This document shows positions 37,206-46,784 of a DNA stretch of 64,000 nt, in pieces (within the stretch, counting starts at the first letter, position 1; each line of letters starts with the position of its first letter). Source of the stretch: Aliiroseovarius crassostreae (GTDB taxonomy: Bacteria; Pseudomonadota; Alphaproteobacteria; Rhodobacterales; Rhodobacteraceae). A model generated the notes under the pieces. The model had not been told where the DNA came from, did not search any database, and worked only from the letters and a program-made list of their open reading frames with translations. The translations under genes were made by a program, and so were the position numbers. Location: the NCBI RefSeq assembly GCF_001307765.1, contig NZ_LKBA01000023.1, positions 162,011 to 226,010 of the forward strand. The letters run 5' to 3'.

Positions 37206-38552
37206 TCAGCGCAAAGCCAGAAGTTGACCATCACGCGACACGACATAGGCAACCCCGTTGACAATCGCCGGACGTGTTGCAGCCCCTGCGGGCAATGCGA
37301 TGCTGCTGACCAGACTGCCATCAACCGGATCAAAGCCACGCATCACCGCATCGGAAGAGGTCACCCAGAGTTTGCCACCAGCGAGGACCGGGCCATAATG
37401 GGCATAAATCGCCTTGCGTTTCTTGACTTTTTCCTTGGTGAAATAAGGCAGATCCACCGCCCAGATCCGTTCGCCGCTTGTGGCATCCAGACGCACAAGT
37501 TTTGCCTCATCCGAAATCAGGAAGGCCGAACCGCCGGAAACCCAGATCGGGCTGATCGCCCCCTCAGTGGCCGTCCAAAGCCGTTTGCCCGACAGGGACA
37601 GCGCAAAGCTGCGTCCAACGGGATTGCCAACATAGATCACATTGCCCTGCACGACGGGGGCTGCCGAGATATCATTGATCAGCGCATAGCCCCGCCCGGC
37701 CCGCTCGCCGGTCACCAGCGCGTCCCAGGTGCGGGTTCCGCCTTTGGGAAGGGTGGCCACGATCTCTCCTGACGCGAAGGGCCAGATGACCAGATGATCG
37801 GTGACAGCGGGACTGGAGGTTCCCGTGACCCCGTTCGGACTGGGAGCGCCGCTTTCGCGCCACTTCACCTTACCGGTTTTCGCCTCAACCGCCCATGCGA
37901 TGTCATCCCTTGTCGTGGCGTAAACAATGCCGCCACGCACAGACGGTGCCCCGTGGGCAGGCGCCCCGAGCACCTGCTGCCATTTCACCTCGCCGGTGGC
38001 TGTATCAAGAGCGGTCAGCGTGCCAAAGCCAGACGTGACGAACAAGAGGTTTCCGGCGACAGCCAGCCCGCCTCCGGACGCATCGTCTGAACTATCTGTG
38101 GCTGGGGTCAGGTCACGGGTCCACAGCGTTTCCCCCGCGCCCGAGGTCGCGACAACCAGCGCGCGGCTGTCGAGCGTAAAGATACGCCCGTCAAGGATAA
38201 CCGGTTCCGCCGTAATGCGGTGTTTACGATCATTGCCCTGGCCGATATCTGCCGCCCAGACCAATTGTGGGCTGGCGGCCAATGCAGGATGCTGCACCTG
38301 ATGGGTGACATTGCCACCAATATGCGTCCAGCTCGCATGGTTGACCTGTTTGGGGAGCGTGATCGGGGCCGACACATTGTCCGGCGTCACCCCTTCTTGC
38401 TCTGACGCAGCCGTTTCGGCGGCATCTTCCACCACCGCCACATTGGGGCTGCGCAGGGCTTCGCGCTGACCTGGCAGGATATATTCGGGTGGCGAACAGG
38501 CCGCCAACAGACCAAAGGCCACCATAATTCCGGTGCTTGTCTTAAGCTTCAC
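37206..38552 (-). CDS. bamB: BamB-like outer-membrane assembly lipoprotein
   Basis: A 448-residue lipoprotein with a signal peptide and lipobox GLLAAC at about residue 13-20. The body is a PQQ-type beta-propeller with repeated blades such as LDTATGEVKWQQVLGAP, VEAKTGKVKWRESG and LDATSGERIWAVDLPY. BamB acts in the BAM complex that inserts outer-membrane proteins. I chose a GTG start at 38552 because GGGGGAAG lies just before it and the signal peptide begins there. Gene context (yfgM upstream, der downstream) supports the call. Confidence 0.9.
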   Translation of the reverse strand: MKLKTSTGIMVAFGLLAACSPPEYILPGQREALRSPNVAVVEDAAETAASEQEGVTPDNVSAPITLPKQVNHASWTHIGGNVTHQVQHPALAASPQLVWAADIGQGNDRKHRITAEPVILDGRIFTLDSRALVVATSGAGETLWTRDLTPATDSSDDASGGGLAVAGNLLFVTSGFGTLTALDTATGEVKWQQVLGAPAHGAPSVRGGIVYATTRDDIAWAVEAKTGKVKWRESGAPSPNGVTGTSSPAVTDHLVIWPFASGEIVATLPKGGTRTWDALVTGERAGRGYALINDISAAPVVQGNVIYVGNPVGRSFALSLSGKRLWTATEGAISPIWVSGGSAFLISDEAKLVRLDATSGERIWAVDLPYFTKEKVKKRKAIYAHYGPVLAGGKLWVTSSDAVMRGFDPVDGSLVSSIALPAGAATRPAIVNGVAYVVSRDGQLLALR

Positions 38553-38630
38553 CTTAACTTCCCCCGAAACGCTTCTTATCATTATCAAATCAAGGCAATG
38601 CGGCTATGTTATTCGCATGCCACCCCCGGA

Positions 38631-39263
38631 TCAGGACGCCTCCGGCACCCCGCCCAAGGCTACAATCAACTGAGAGGCGCGCTGACGCAAGGCCTGAGAT
38701 GCTTCTTCGTCGCTCAACAATGCCTGAAGGCGAGAAATTGCCGCGTCTTTTTGGCCCTGCGCCAGTTCGACCAGCGCCATCTGCTCTTCTGCCATGACGC
38801 GGAAGGGTGCCCCGGCCACCAAAAGCGGCTCCAGATGTTCTGCCACCTGTTGCGGCTCCATGTCCGTGCCCGCCTGCATGACCAGTTTCAAGGCCGCAAG
38901 GTCCCGATAGACCTTGGACAGAGATGCATCCTGAGCAAGGCGCTCCAGAGAGGTCCCCCCCTCCTCGGCATCCGCAGCAAGAAGAGAAAGAACCGCCTTG
39001 GCATCCCCTTCGGCCGGAACCCCTTGCAACATTTTAGCCCGCGCCGCCCGGTCTTCAAGTTCTTCCGCCGCCAAAATGGCGTCGCCCACAGCCTCGGCCT
39101 TGGCCTGCGCCTGCGCCTTGGACCATTCATTATAGGCAGCGCCCCCGACCAGCAGCAGGACGCCGGTCACACCAATCCAGCCATATTTCCGCATCAATGC
39201 AAACAGCTTGTCTCGGCGGACCTCTTCGGTCACCTCGTCGATGAAATTCTCGGGATTGCTCAC
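38631..39263 (-). CDS. YfgM-like tetratricopeptide membrane protein
   Basis: A 210-residue protein with one membrane helix (WIGVTGVLLLVGGAAY, about residues 29-44) and a periplasmic helical repeat domain. The N-terminus (NFIDEVTEEVRRDKLFALMRKYG) is typical of the YfgM/DUF2133 family, which works beside SecYEG with periplasmic chaperones. It lies first in a yfgM-bamB-der run. Low-similarity TPR-like repeats fill residues 60-200. Confidence 0.85.
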   Translation of the reverse strand: MSNPENFIDEVTEEVRRDKLFALMRKYGWIGVTGVLLLVGGAAYNEWSKAQAQAKAEAVGDAILAAEELEDRAARAKMLQGVPAEGDAKAVLSLLAADAEEGGTSLERLAQDASLSKVYRDLAALKLVMQAGTDMEPQQVAEHLEPLLVAGAPFRVMAEEQMALVELAQGQKDAAISRLQALLSDEEASQALRQRASQLIVALGGVPEAS

Positions 39264-39522
39264 GATATCCGTCCTTTAACTTGTCTTGCACCCTTTTGCC
39301 TCAAAGCGGGCGGATTGCCAAGGGGATCAGGCAGGTCCATTTGATGTCGGAAAAGTTGCCGTTAGGGCACCTGCTTTGACAGGTGTAATATCCCCAATTT
39401 ATCAGCATTTTCACGTCATTTTGCTTGCCGCGAAGCACACGCAGAGCTTGTCCCGAGGACGCACCGCTCTTATCCTCCCATCTAAAATAGTATTTACTAT
39501 AAATATTCCAACAGGATCTGAA

Positions 39523-40767
39523 ATGCGCATTTTTCCAGTCATTGCCGCCATCGCCGTCGTCACCGCTCTCTATCTGGTGATCTTTCAGCGCACCGGCCTG
39601 AAAGAGGCCATGGGCATTGCCCCTCAACAGGTTGCTGGGCAAGTCGAGGAAACCACCCCCTCCTCCTCTTCCCCGTCAAGTGGTGACATTGCAAAAGGTG
39701 CTTCCGTAATCGCCGTTGAAACGATTGCCCGCGACATCGAAAGCGCCGTGGTTGTGCGGGGACGCACCGAAGCGTCACGCCGGGTGCAGATCCGGGCAGA
39801 GACTTCAGGCCAGGTCATTTCTGAACGGGCAAACAAGGGCAGCACAGTCGCGCAGGATGATATCCTGTGTCAACTCGATCCCGGCACCCGAGAAGCCAGC
39901 CTGGCCGAGGCCCGCGCCCGTCTGGCCGAGGCCCGTGCCCGAGCGCCGGAAGCAGCCGCCGGGGTAAGCGAAGCACAGGCCCGGCTCGACGAAGCCCTGA
40001 TCAACCTCAACGCGGCCGAAAAGCTGTCGCAAGATGGCTTTGCGTCAGACACGCGCGTGGCCAATGCCCGTGTACAGGTCGAAGCGGCCAAAGCGGGCGT
40101 TATCGCGGCCCAATCCGGGGCCATAAGGTCTGCTTCGGCGATCCAGTCGGCAAAAGCCTCTTCCGCTGCGGCGCTGCGTGAGTTGGACCGCACCGTGATC
40201 CGCGCCCCGTTTGGCGGTCTTTTGGAAACCGACACCGCAGAGCGTGGCGCTTTGCTGCAGCCGGGCAGTGCCTGCGCAAGCATCATCCAGCTCAACCCGA
40301 TCCGGTTGGTTGGGTTTGTGCCAGAGCTGATGGTGGATATCGTGGATCTGGGCAGTCCCGCCACGGCACGGCTTGCCAATGGCGAGGAGATTTCAGGTGT
40401 GGTAACCTATGTCGCCGACAGCTCGGATCCGGAAACCCGCACCTTCCGGGTCGAAATCGAAGCGGAGAACGGGGAAAAACGGCTCCGCGAAGGACGGACA
40501 GTTGAAATCTCCATTGCGGCCCCGGGGCGACAAGCCCATCTCCTGCCGCAAAGCGCGCTGACATTGGATGATGACGGGCATCTGGGCGTCCGTATCGTGA
40601 CCGATGCGGGACGTGCAGGTTTTGCCCGGGTCGAGATGCTGCGCGACAGCCCCGAAGGGGTCTGGGTCACCGGGTTGAGGGACCGCGCAACCGTGATTGT
40701 CAGCGGACAGCATTATGTCACCGATGGTGTCCTCTTGGATGTCACCTTGCAGGACAAAGACGCATGA
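39523..40767 (+). CDS. RND efflux periplasmic adaptor
   Basis: A 414-residue membrane-fusion protein with one N-terminal helix (PVIAAIAVVTALYLVIF). The lipoyl half-motifs are VQIRAETSGQVISERANKG near residue 95 and VIRAPFGGLLETDTAERGALLQPGSA near residue 225. A coiled-coil hairpin rich in Ala/Arg/Glu (about 125-215) lies between them. It bridges the permease to an outer-membrane channel, which is not encoded nearby. The ATG at 39523 follows AGGATCTGAA. The last four bases overlap the permease start. The 259 bases upstream are AT-rich and probably hold the promoter. Confidence 0.9.
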   Translation: MRIFPVIAAIAVVTALYLVIFQRTGLKEAMGIAPQQVAGQVEETTPSSSSPSSGDIAKGASVIAVETIARDIESAVVVRGRTEASRRVQIRAETSGQVISERANKGSTVAQDDILCQLDPGTREASLAEARARLAEARARAPEAAAGVSEAQARLDEALINLNAAEKLSQDGFASDTRVANARVQVEAAKAGVIAAQSGAIRSASAIQSAKASSAAALRELDRTVIRAPFGGLLETDTAERGALLQPGSACASIIQLNPIRLVGFVPELMVDIVDLGSPATARLANGEEISGVVTYVADSSDPETRTFRVEIEAENGEKRLREGRTVEISIAAPGRQAHLLPQSALTLDDDGHLGVRIVTDAGRAGFARVEMLRDSPEGVWVTGLRDRATVIVSGQHYVTDGVLLDVTLQDKDA

Positions 40768-43700
40768 TTGGTATTGTCGACTGGGCCGCAACACGCGCCC
40801 GCATGGTGATTGCCTTTGTGATCCTGTCCATCGCGGCGGGGACATTGGCCTATGTCAGCCTGCCCAAGGAAGGGGAGCCGGATATCGAAATTCCGGCATT
40901 GTTTGTGTCGGTCCCCTTCCCCGGAATTTCGGCTGCAGACAGTGAACGCCTTCTGGTGCGCACCATGGAAACAGAGCTGGCCGATATTGACGGGCTCAAA
41001 ACCATGTCCGGCACGGCTGCCGAAAACTATGCCGGTATCGCGCTGGAATTTGAATTTGGCTGGGACAAGACCCGTGTCATGGCAGATGTGCGCGACGCCA
41101 TGAACACGGCTGAGGGGAAGTTCCCGGACGGGTATGAGAAATACTCCATCAACGAGATCAATTTTTCGGAATTCCCGATCATCATCGTCAACCTGACCGG
41201 CCCGGTGCCGGAGCGCACCCTGATCCGGGTGGCCAAGGACCTTCAGGACCAGTTGGAAGCGGTTGATGCGGTGCTGGAGGCCTCTCTTGCCGGGTATCGC
41301 GATGAGATGGTCGAGGTCGAAATCGACCCGCTCCGGCTCGAGGCTTATAATGTCACCGCGGATGAGTTGATCCGGGTGGTGCAATCGAACAACCAGTTGA
41401 TTGCGGCCGGGGACGTGAAGACCGCCAGCGGCTCTGCCGCGATCAAGATCCCGTCATCCTTTGACGAAATCGAAGATATTTATGCGCTGCCGGTGAAGGT
41501 CAGTGGCGACAGTGTGGTCACATTGGGTGATCTTGCCTCCATCCGGCTGACCTTCGAAGATCGCCGGGGCACCGCGCGCTTCAATGGGCAGAACTCGGTC
41601 GCGCTGCAGGTGGTGAAACGCAAAGGGTTCAACCTGATCGACACCGCCGCCCAGGTGCGGGACGTGGTCGCCAAGGCCAGCGCACAATGGCCTGAGGAGT
41701 TGCAGCAGGCGGTGCATGTGGGCACCTCCAATGACCAGAGCTTTATTGTCGACAGCATGGTCAAACAGCTGGAAGGGTCGGTGATCACGGCCATCGCACT
41801 GGTGATGATCGTGGTGCTGGCAGCCCTCGGCATCCGCTCTGCCCTGTTGGTGGGGTTTGCCATCCCAACCTCGTTTCTGCTGACCTTTGCCCTGTTCGGG
41901 GTGCTGGATGTGACGATTTCGAATATCGTGATGTTCGGTCTGATCCTCGCGGTTGGGATGCTGGTGGATGGGGCCATTGTGGTGGTCGAATATGCCGACA
42001 AGAAGATCAGTGAAGGTGTGGGACCGATGGAGGCCTATACCCGGGCCGCCAAACGCATGTTCTGGCCGATCGTCAGCTCAACCGCCACCACGCTTTGCGC
42101 CTTTCTGCCCATGTTGTTCTGGCCCGGCATCCCCGGGCAATTCATGGGGTGGCTGCCGAAAACGCTCATCTTCGTGCTCTCCGCCTCCCTTCTTGTGGCA
42201 CTGGTTTACCTGCCGGTGGTCGGAGGCGTGTTTGGGCGGTTCGAGCGCTGGTTCCAGGACCGGGTCCGCGACATCGCGGATGCGCGTTTCTGGATCCACA
42301 ACCTGCTGTTTCCGATTGCAATCGGCGCGATCATCCTGTGCAGCTATCTGGCTCAGGCCAGCCTGACAAAAGCGATGGGGCTTCTGTCCACAATGGACCA
42401 GACCGCCATCCTGTCTTCGGTCGTCCCGAGCCTGGTCGGAGCCTTTGTACTGCTCGTGGCCGTGGCCGGGTTTTCGGCTCTTGTAATCGGCAGCCTGCTT
42501 TTGGTGATTTTTGCCATCAGCGCCCTGTTCAAAAGGATACGTCGCCGTCTTCGGGCCCTGAAAACGCGCCTCTTTCCAAAACAAGAAGCCCATGTCGAGG
42601 GCGGGCACCGGCGCACGGCGCTGGGTTACCTGATCCATGCCATTGCCGCCAACCCGGTGATGCCGCTGGTTGTGATTGGCTTCATTTTCACTTTTGTCGG
42701 CACCGTCTTCATCTATTTCACGAACAATAACAAAGGGGTGGAGTTTTTCACCGATAGCGAACCCGAGCAGGCAATTATCTATGTCCGCGCCCGGGGCAAC
42801 CTGTCGATCGAAGAGAAAGACGCCATGGTGCGACAGGTGGAGCGCGTGGCACTTGGCACCAAGGGGGTGGAAACCGTCTTTGCCTTCGCCGGAGAAGGCG
42901 GGCTGAACCAGAATACCGGCGGCGCTTCCGGCCCACGCGACTCGATTGGCCAGTTGCAGCTGGAACTTGTGGCCTGGGCCGACCGGCCCTTCATCGAGAA
43001 AGACATCAAGCTTTTGGGGGTCATCCCGTTTACAACCGTGGAAATCGACCCGGAATATGACGGCGATTTCGTCATGGAAAAGTTGGAAAAGCGGCTGTCT
43101 CAGCTGCCGGGCATTCGGTTTGAGGTTCTGAACCTGAACCGGGGGCCGGCCTCGGCCAAGCCGGTGCATCTGCGCCTGAAAGGGGATGACTGGACCACGC
43201 TGCGGGCCGCAACCCAGGCTGCCGTGGCCAAGTTCAACGCCACTCCGGGGCTGACGCTGATCGAAGATACCCTGCCCCTGCCCGGCATTGACTGGCGCAT
43301 GGATGTGGATGTGGAGAAAGCAGGGCGTTACGGCACAAACGTGGCGACGGTTGGCGGTATGGTGCAATTGGTCACCAACGGGATCCTGCTGGACACAATG
43401 CGGGTCGACAGCTCAGATGAAGAGATCGAAATCCGCGTCCGCCTGCCCGAAGATCAGCGCCTTCTGTCGACACTCGACACGCTGAAATTGCGCACGCCCA
43501 CGGGGCTGGTGCCATTGTCGAATTTCGTCACCCGCAAACCGGTCCCCAGCCTGGCGCAAATCGACCGGGTGGACCAAAGCCGCTATTATGATGTGAAAGC
43601 CGGTGTTGCAAATGATCTGGTCAAGCTGGTTGACCGCGATGGTGGGGAACAATTTGTCACCACCGCCGAGGCGGACAGGGCGCTTGCGGCTGCCCCTGAG

Positions 43701-44510
43701 CTGAAACGGGTTGTTGTCACCCCGGCCGAGCGGATCGACGCCATCACCAACTGGATCAACGCCACTGGCCTGCCCGCGGGTGTGACCTATGAATGGACAG
43801 GTGACCAGGAAGACGAAGCCGAAAGCCAGGCCTTCCTTGGTCAGGCCTTTATCGGCGCCCTGTTCTTGATGTTCATTATCCTGCTGGCGCAGTTCAACAG
43901 CCTTTACAACTCGGTTCTTGTCCTGCTGGCGGTGGTTCTGTCCACCACCGGGGTTCTGATCGGCATGTTGATCATGGGCCAGCCCTTCTCGATCATCATG
44001 ACCGGGACCGGCATCGTTGCGCTGGCGGGGATCGTGGTGAACAACAATATCGTGCTGATCGACACCTATCAGGATTATTCGCGCTACATGCCCCCGATTG
44101 AGGCGATCACCCGCACGGCCGAGGCCCGCATTCGCCCGGTGCTGTTGACAACCGTCACCACCATGGCCGGTCTGGCCCCGATGATGTTCGGCCTGTCGCT
44201 GAATTTTGCCGACGGGGGGTATTCCATCGACAGCCCAACCGCGCTTTGGTGGAAACAGCTCGCAACCGCCGTGGTCTTTGGGCTTGGCATTGCCACTGTT
44301 CTGACACTGGTCTTTACGCCCTCGATGCTGGCGCTTCGGGTGTGGCTCTCCGCCGGCGCTTACCGCTCACTTTCAGATTTGCGGGCTCTGGCCCATCGTC
44401 GGGGCGCAGAAGCCCGCGACGCCGCCCTTGGCAAAGCGGCCAGGAAAACCGCTCTGAACGAGCTGATCTGGTCGGACATCCTGCCCGAGACGGACAGCGA
44501 GCAGCCGTAA
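40764..44510 (+). CDS. RND efflux permease with a large central insertion
   Basis: A 1248-residue proton-driven exporter, clearly longer than the usual 1020-1050. TM1 is near residue 12, and the porter domains and TM2-TM12 are in the standard order. TM4 reads GMLVDGAIVVVEYADKK, so only one of the two usual Asp of the proton relay is kept; TM10 reads GIVVNNNIVLIDTYQ. Between TM6 and TM7 (about residues 495-610) is an extra segment with two or more hydrophobic stretches (NLLFPIAIGAIILCSYLA and LVGAFVLLVAVAGFSALVIG) and a basic loop. Substrate unknown. The coding-looking sequence after the TAA is described separately. Confidence 0.92.
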   Translation: MIGIVDWAATRARMVIAFVILSIAAGTLAYVSLPKEGEPDIEIPALFVSVPFPGISAADSERLLVRTMETELADIDGLKTMSGTAAENYAGIALEFEFGWDKTRVMADVRDAMNTAEGKFPDGYEKYSINEINFSEFPIIIVNLTGPVPERTLIRVAKDLQDQLEAVDAVLEASLAGYRDEMVEVEIDPLRLEAYNVTADELIRVVQSNNQLIAAGDVKTASGSAAIKIPSSFDEIEDIYALPVKVSGDSVVTLGDLASIRLTFEDRRGTARFNGQNSVALQVVKRKGFNLIDTAAQVRDVVAKASAQWPEELQQAVHVGTSNDQSFIVDSMVKQLEGSVITAIALVMIVVLAALGIRSALLVGFAIPTSFLLTFALFGVLDVTISNIVMFGLILAVGMLVDGAIVVVEYADKKISEGVGPMEAYTRAAKRMFWPIVSSTATTLCAFLPMLFWPGIPGQFMGWLPKTLIFVLSASLLVALVYLPVVGGVFGRFERWFQDRVRDIADARFWIHNLLFPIAIGAIILCSYLAQASLTKAMGLLSTMDQTAILSSVVPSLVGAFVLLVAVAGFSALVIGSLLLVIFAISALFKRIRRRLRALKTRLFPKQEAHVEGGHRRTALGYLIHAIAANPVMPLVVIGFIFTFVGTVFIYFTNNNKGVEFFTDSEPEQAIIYVRARGNLSIEEKDAMVRQVERVALGTKGVETVFAFAGEGGLNQNTGGASGPRDSIGQLQLELVAWADRPFIEKDIKLLGVIPFTTVEIDPEYDGDFVMEKLEKRLSQLPGIRFEVLNLNRGPASAKPVHLRLKGDDWTTLRAATQAAVAKFNATPGLTLIEDTLPLPGIDWRMDVDVEKAGRYGTNVATVGGMVQLVTNGILLDTMRVDSSDEEIEIRVRLPEDQRLLSTLDTLKLRTPTGLVPLSNFVTRKPVPSLAQIDRVDQSRYYDVKAGVANDLVKLVDRDGGEQFVTTAEADRALAAAPELKRVVVTPAERIDAITNWINATGLPAGVTYEWTGDQEDEAESQAFLGQAFIGALFLMFIILLAQFNSLYNSVLVLLAVVLSTTGVLIGMLIMGQPFSIIMTGTGIVALAGIVVNNNIVLIDTYQDYSRYMPPIEAITRTAEARIRPVLLTTVTTMAGLAPMMFGLSLNFADGGYSIDSPTALWWKQLATAVVFGLGIATVLTLVFTPSMLALRVWLSAGAYRSLSDLRALAHRRGAEARDAALGKAARKTALNELIWSDILPETDSEQP

Positions 44511-44684
44511 AACACGCCGGAAACAGGGGCTGGCGAAGGTGATGTCGCCCCCGGCGTCGCCGACATTCAACGGGTGCTGTCGGGCCCGGCAGAAGAGGAT
44601 GAGGCTCAGACCAACAACGACAACAGCACCGAAACCCCGGAGAACAATAAGCCCCCCTCCTCCAGAAGCAGCGCTGCGGAGTGA
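44511..44684 (+). pseudogene. in-frame continuation of the RND permease after a TAA stop
   Basis: Directly after the permease TAA (44508-44510) the same frame stays open for 57 codons to a TGA at 44682. The translated sequence (NTPETGAGEGDVAPGVADIQ, then RVLSGPAEEDE and a Ser/Pro-rich end ...SSRSSAAE) has GC-rich third positions like its neighbours and the look of a soluble C-terminal tail. I infer that the permease once ended here and that TAA is a recent nonsense change; stop readthrough is possible but unsupported. Confidence 0.55.
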
Positions 44685-44804
44685 TACCGGTCATCACGAA
44701 GCAAGCAGGGGGGCAGTGCAAAAAGAAAGGGGCGGAAAATCCCCAGCCTGTGCCATAAATGTTGAAGAGGGCGTGCCAGTTAATCCGGCTTGTTCCAGAA
44801 TGGG

Positions 44805-44835
44805 AGAGGCCCTCAGTATACAACTGAGGGCCTCT
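44805..44835. other. 13-bp perfect hairpin
   Basis: AGAGGCCCTCAGT and ACTGAGGGCCTCT are perfectly complementary around ATACA. There is no T-run on the plus strand. It lies 120 bases after the RND tail and may be a terminator of either strand or part of a foreign segment. Apart from this, the hairpin at 44858 and the ORF fragment that follows, I see nothing in 44685-45103. Confidence 0.6.
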
Positions 44836-44857
44836 TGAGTGTAGAAAGGCTTGTTGT

Positions 44858-44882
44858 CTCGGAGTGTTGTCAACACACCGAG
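44858..44882. other. near-perfect 12-bp inverted repeat
   Basis: CTCGGAGTGTTG and CAACACACCGAG flank a single T with one mismatch. It lies just beyond the 3' end of the interrupted minus-strand ORF, so it may be that gene's terminator or an operator. Confidence 0.5.
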
Positions 44883-44894
44883 AAGCAATGAAAT

Positions 44895-45103
44895 TCAACC
44901 GCGTTCCGACTGAATTGCTGACTTGACGCTCTTCCCGGTCGTCGCGCGTATCTGCTCATCCCAACTCTTGTTGATATCAATTGCCATTGAGGCAGGCGGC
45001 ACAATATAGGTTGAGCTTTTTAGGCGTGATGGAAGAGCCAACATTCGAGCGTTTCTCTGTGCTCGTGCGACAGCGGCGCTCACGGCTGTGTGGAGTAGAT
45101 TTA
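44895..45103 (-). pseudogene. 3' part of a small ORF split by two IS elements
   Basis: If the two IS elements and one copy of the TA target are removed, one minus-strand frame runs from an ATG at 46871 to the TGA at 44895, giving a protein of about 97 residues. This is its C-terminal part: LLHTAVSAAVARAQRNARML, then LPSRLKSSTYIVPPASMAID and INKSWDEQIRATTGKSVKSA. I recognise no family. A second frame is also open across the same join, so the choice of frame is not certain. Confidence 0.4.
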
Positions 45104-45935
45104 GGCTCAGGACCCATTGATTTTGGGGATTTGTCGTGATTCAAGCGCTCCAAAACGGAGCGATATGATGAGCAATTTGTTTTGGCTGAGTGAGGCTCAG
45201 ATGGATCGCCTTCAGCCTCATTTTCCGAAGACCCACGGGCGTCCCCGTGTTGATGCCCGGCGAATTCTGAGCGGGATAATCTTCATTATCCGCAATGGGT
45301 TGCGCTGGTGTGACGCGCCCCGGGAATATGGCCCGCACAAGACACTTTACAACCGGTTCGTGCGCTGGTCCGAGAAGGGTATCTTCGAAAAACTCTTTGA
45401 GGAACTGGCCAAACCAAACGGCCCAGAAGCGGATATGCTGATGATTGACGCAACACATCTCAAGGCGCACCGCACAGCGTCGAGCCTCAAAAAGGGGGCG
45501 ACGGGCCGCGCCTGATCGGGCGCACCAAGGGTGGCATGAACAGCAAACTGCACACCGTTGGTGACGGCGCAGGCCGCCCGATCCGTTTGCATCTGACCGC
45601 TGGCCAACGCAGCGATTTCAAGGGAGCAGACGTGTTGCCGCCAGGCTTGCCGCCTGCAAGGGTGTTGATCGCAGACCGCGGCTATGACAGCGCGAAAGTC
45701 CGGAAAATCGTTGAGGATCAGCGGATTGGGGCATGTATCCCTTCGAAGAAAAACCGCAAGGTACCAATCCCGCACTGCGAGGCGACCTACAAGAAACGCC
45801 ACAAGGTCGAGAACCTCTTCGCCAAACTCAAGGACTGGCGGCGTGTCGCGACCCGATATGACCGCTGCCCCAAAGTCTTCCTCTCCGCCATCGCTCTCGC
45901 CGCAACAGTTATGTTTTGGTTATGTGTCCTGAGCC
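45104..45935 (+). mobile_element. IS5-family (IS427-group-like) insertion sequence, copy A
   Basis: An 832-bp element bounded by inverted repeats GGCTCAGGACCCAT (left) and, at the right end, the complement of GGCTCAGGACACAT. It is flanked by TA on both sides. It contains one transposase split into two overlapping frames. Its right end is separated from a second IS by only the shared TA dinucleotide. Confidence 0.9.
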
Positions 45936-45955
45936 TAGGCGGCGTCTGCATTTAG
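45165..45955 (+). CDS. IS5-family transposase in two frames (-1 frameshift), copy A
   Basis: Two overlapping frames make one DDE transposase. The first (45165 to 45515) carries the helix-turn-helix region and the first Asp (LMIDATHLKAHRTA). The second, in the -1 frame, runs to 45955 with the second Asp (LIADRGYDSAK) and the Glu (RHKVENLFAKLKDWRR). The overlap contains the slippery run AAAAAGGGGG at 45489-45498, the standard programmed frameshift signal of this group. The second frame runs out of the element and stops inside the inverted repeat of the next IS, adding about seven residues. Confidence 0.88.
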
Positions 45956-46784
45956 GGGGTTCCCAAATCGCCGGTTGTTTTTTCAAGATCAAAACCACGG
46001 GAGGCGACCTTGAGCAGGCGTATTTTGACAGACCGGCAATGGGCCATCATCGCACCTTTGGTTCCGGGCAAGGAGGGAGATCGGGGCCGGACTGGCACGG
46101 ACAATCGACTGTTTCTGGATGCCATACGTTGGCTGGCGCGCGGTGCGTCGCCGTGGCGTGATCTACCGCCCGAGTTGGGCAACTGGCGCACGGTGCATTC
46201 TCGGTTCAGGAGGTGGACGCTTGCTGGTGTTTGGGAGAGTCTTTTCAAAGCGTTAAGTGCAGACCCCGACTTTGAATATGTGCTGGTAGATGCGACAATC
46301 TGCAAGACACATGCCGATGCGACCTCTCAAAAAGGGGGCTTGAAGCTGCCGGCATTGGCCGTTCCAAAGGTGGCCTGACCACGAAAACCCATGCGGCGGT
46401 CGACGCCCTCGGACTGCCAATCCGAACCATCATCACCCCCGCTCAATGGGGGGGGGGCAGCCCGCAAGCGCCTGGGCTGATCGAAGGGATGACAGACGCG
46501 CAACACGTCATCATGGATGCCGCCTACGACGCCGACCACCTGCGCGCTTTCATCGCCGATGATCTGGGCGCAACTGCGCATATCAAACGAAATCCAACAC
46601 GCCGGGAAGAGCGATTCATTGATTGGGTGCTCTACAAGGAACGCCATCTCGTTGAGTGTTTCTTTAATAGAATCAAACGCTTCCGCCGCATCGCCCTGCG
46701 TTGCGAGAAAACCGTCAGCTCATTCAAAGCCTTCGTCGATCTCGCATGCGCAATGACGTGGATCGGCTAAATGCAGACGCCGCC
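45938..46784 (+). mobile_element. IS5-family insertion sequence, copy B
   Basis: An 847-bp element with 18-bp perfect inverted repeats: GGCGGCGTCTGCATTTAG at 45938-45955 and its complement at 46767-46784. It is flanked by TA on the left (45936-45937) and right (46785-46786). It differs in sequence from copy A, so two distinct IS types used the same TA target. Confidence 0.92.
46010..46770 (+). CDS. IS5-family transposase in two frames (-1 frameshift), copy B
   Basis: The first frame starts at a TTG (46010) with a strong GGGAGG upstream and ends at 46378. It contains LFLDAIRWLARGASPWRDLP and the first Asp in YVLVDATICKTHADA. The -1 frame continues to 46770 with VIMDAAYDADHLRAF (second Asp) and RHLVECFFNRIKRFRRIAL (Glu). 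The slippery run AAAAAGGGGG is at 46329-46338. A ten-G run at 46448-46457 lies inside the second frame but keeps it open. All three catalytic residues are present, so the element could be active. Confidence 0.88.
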
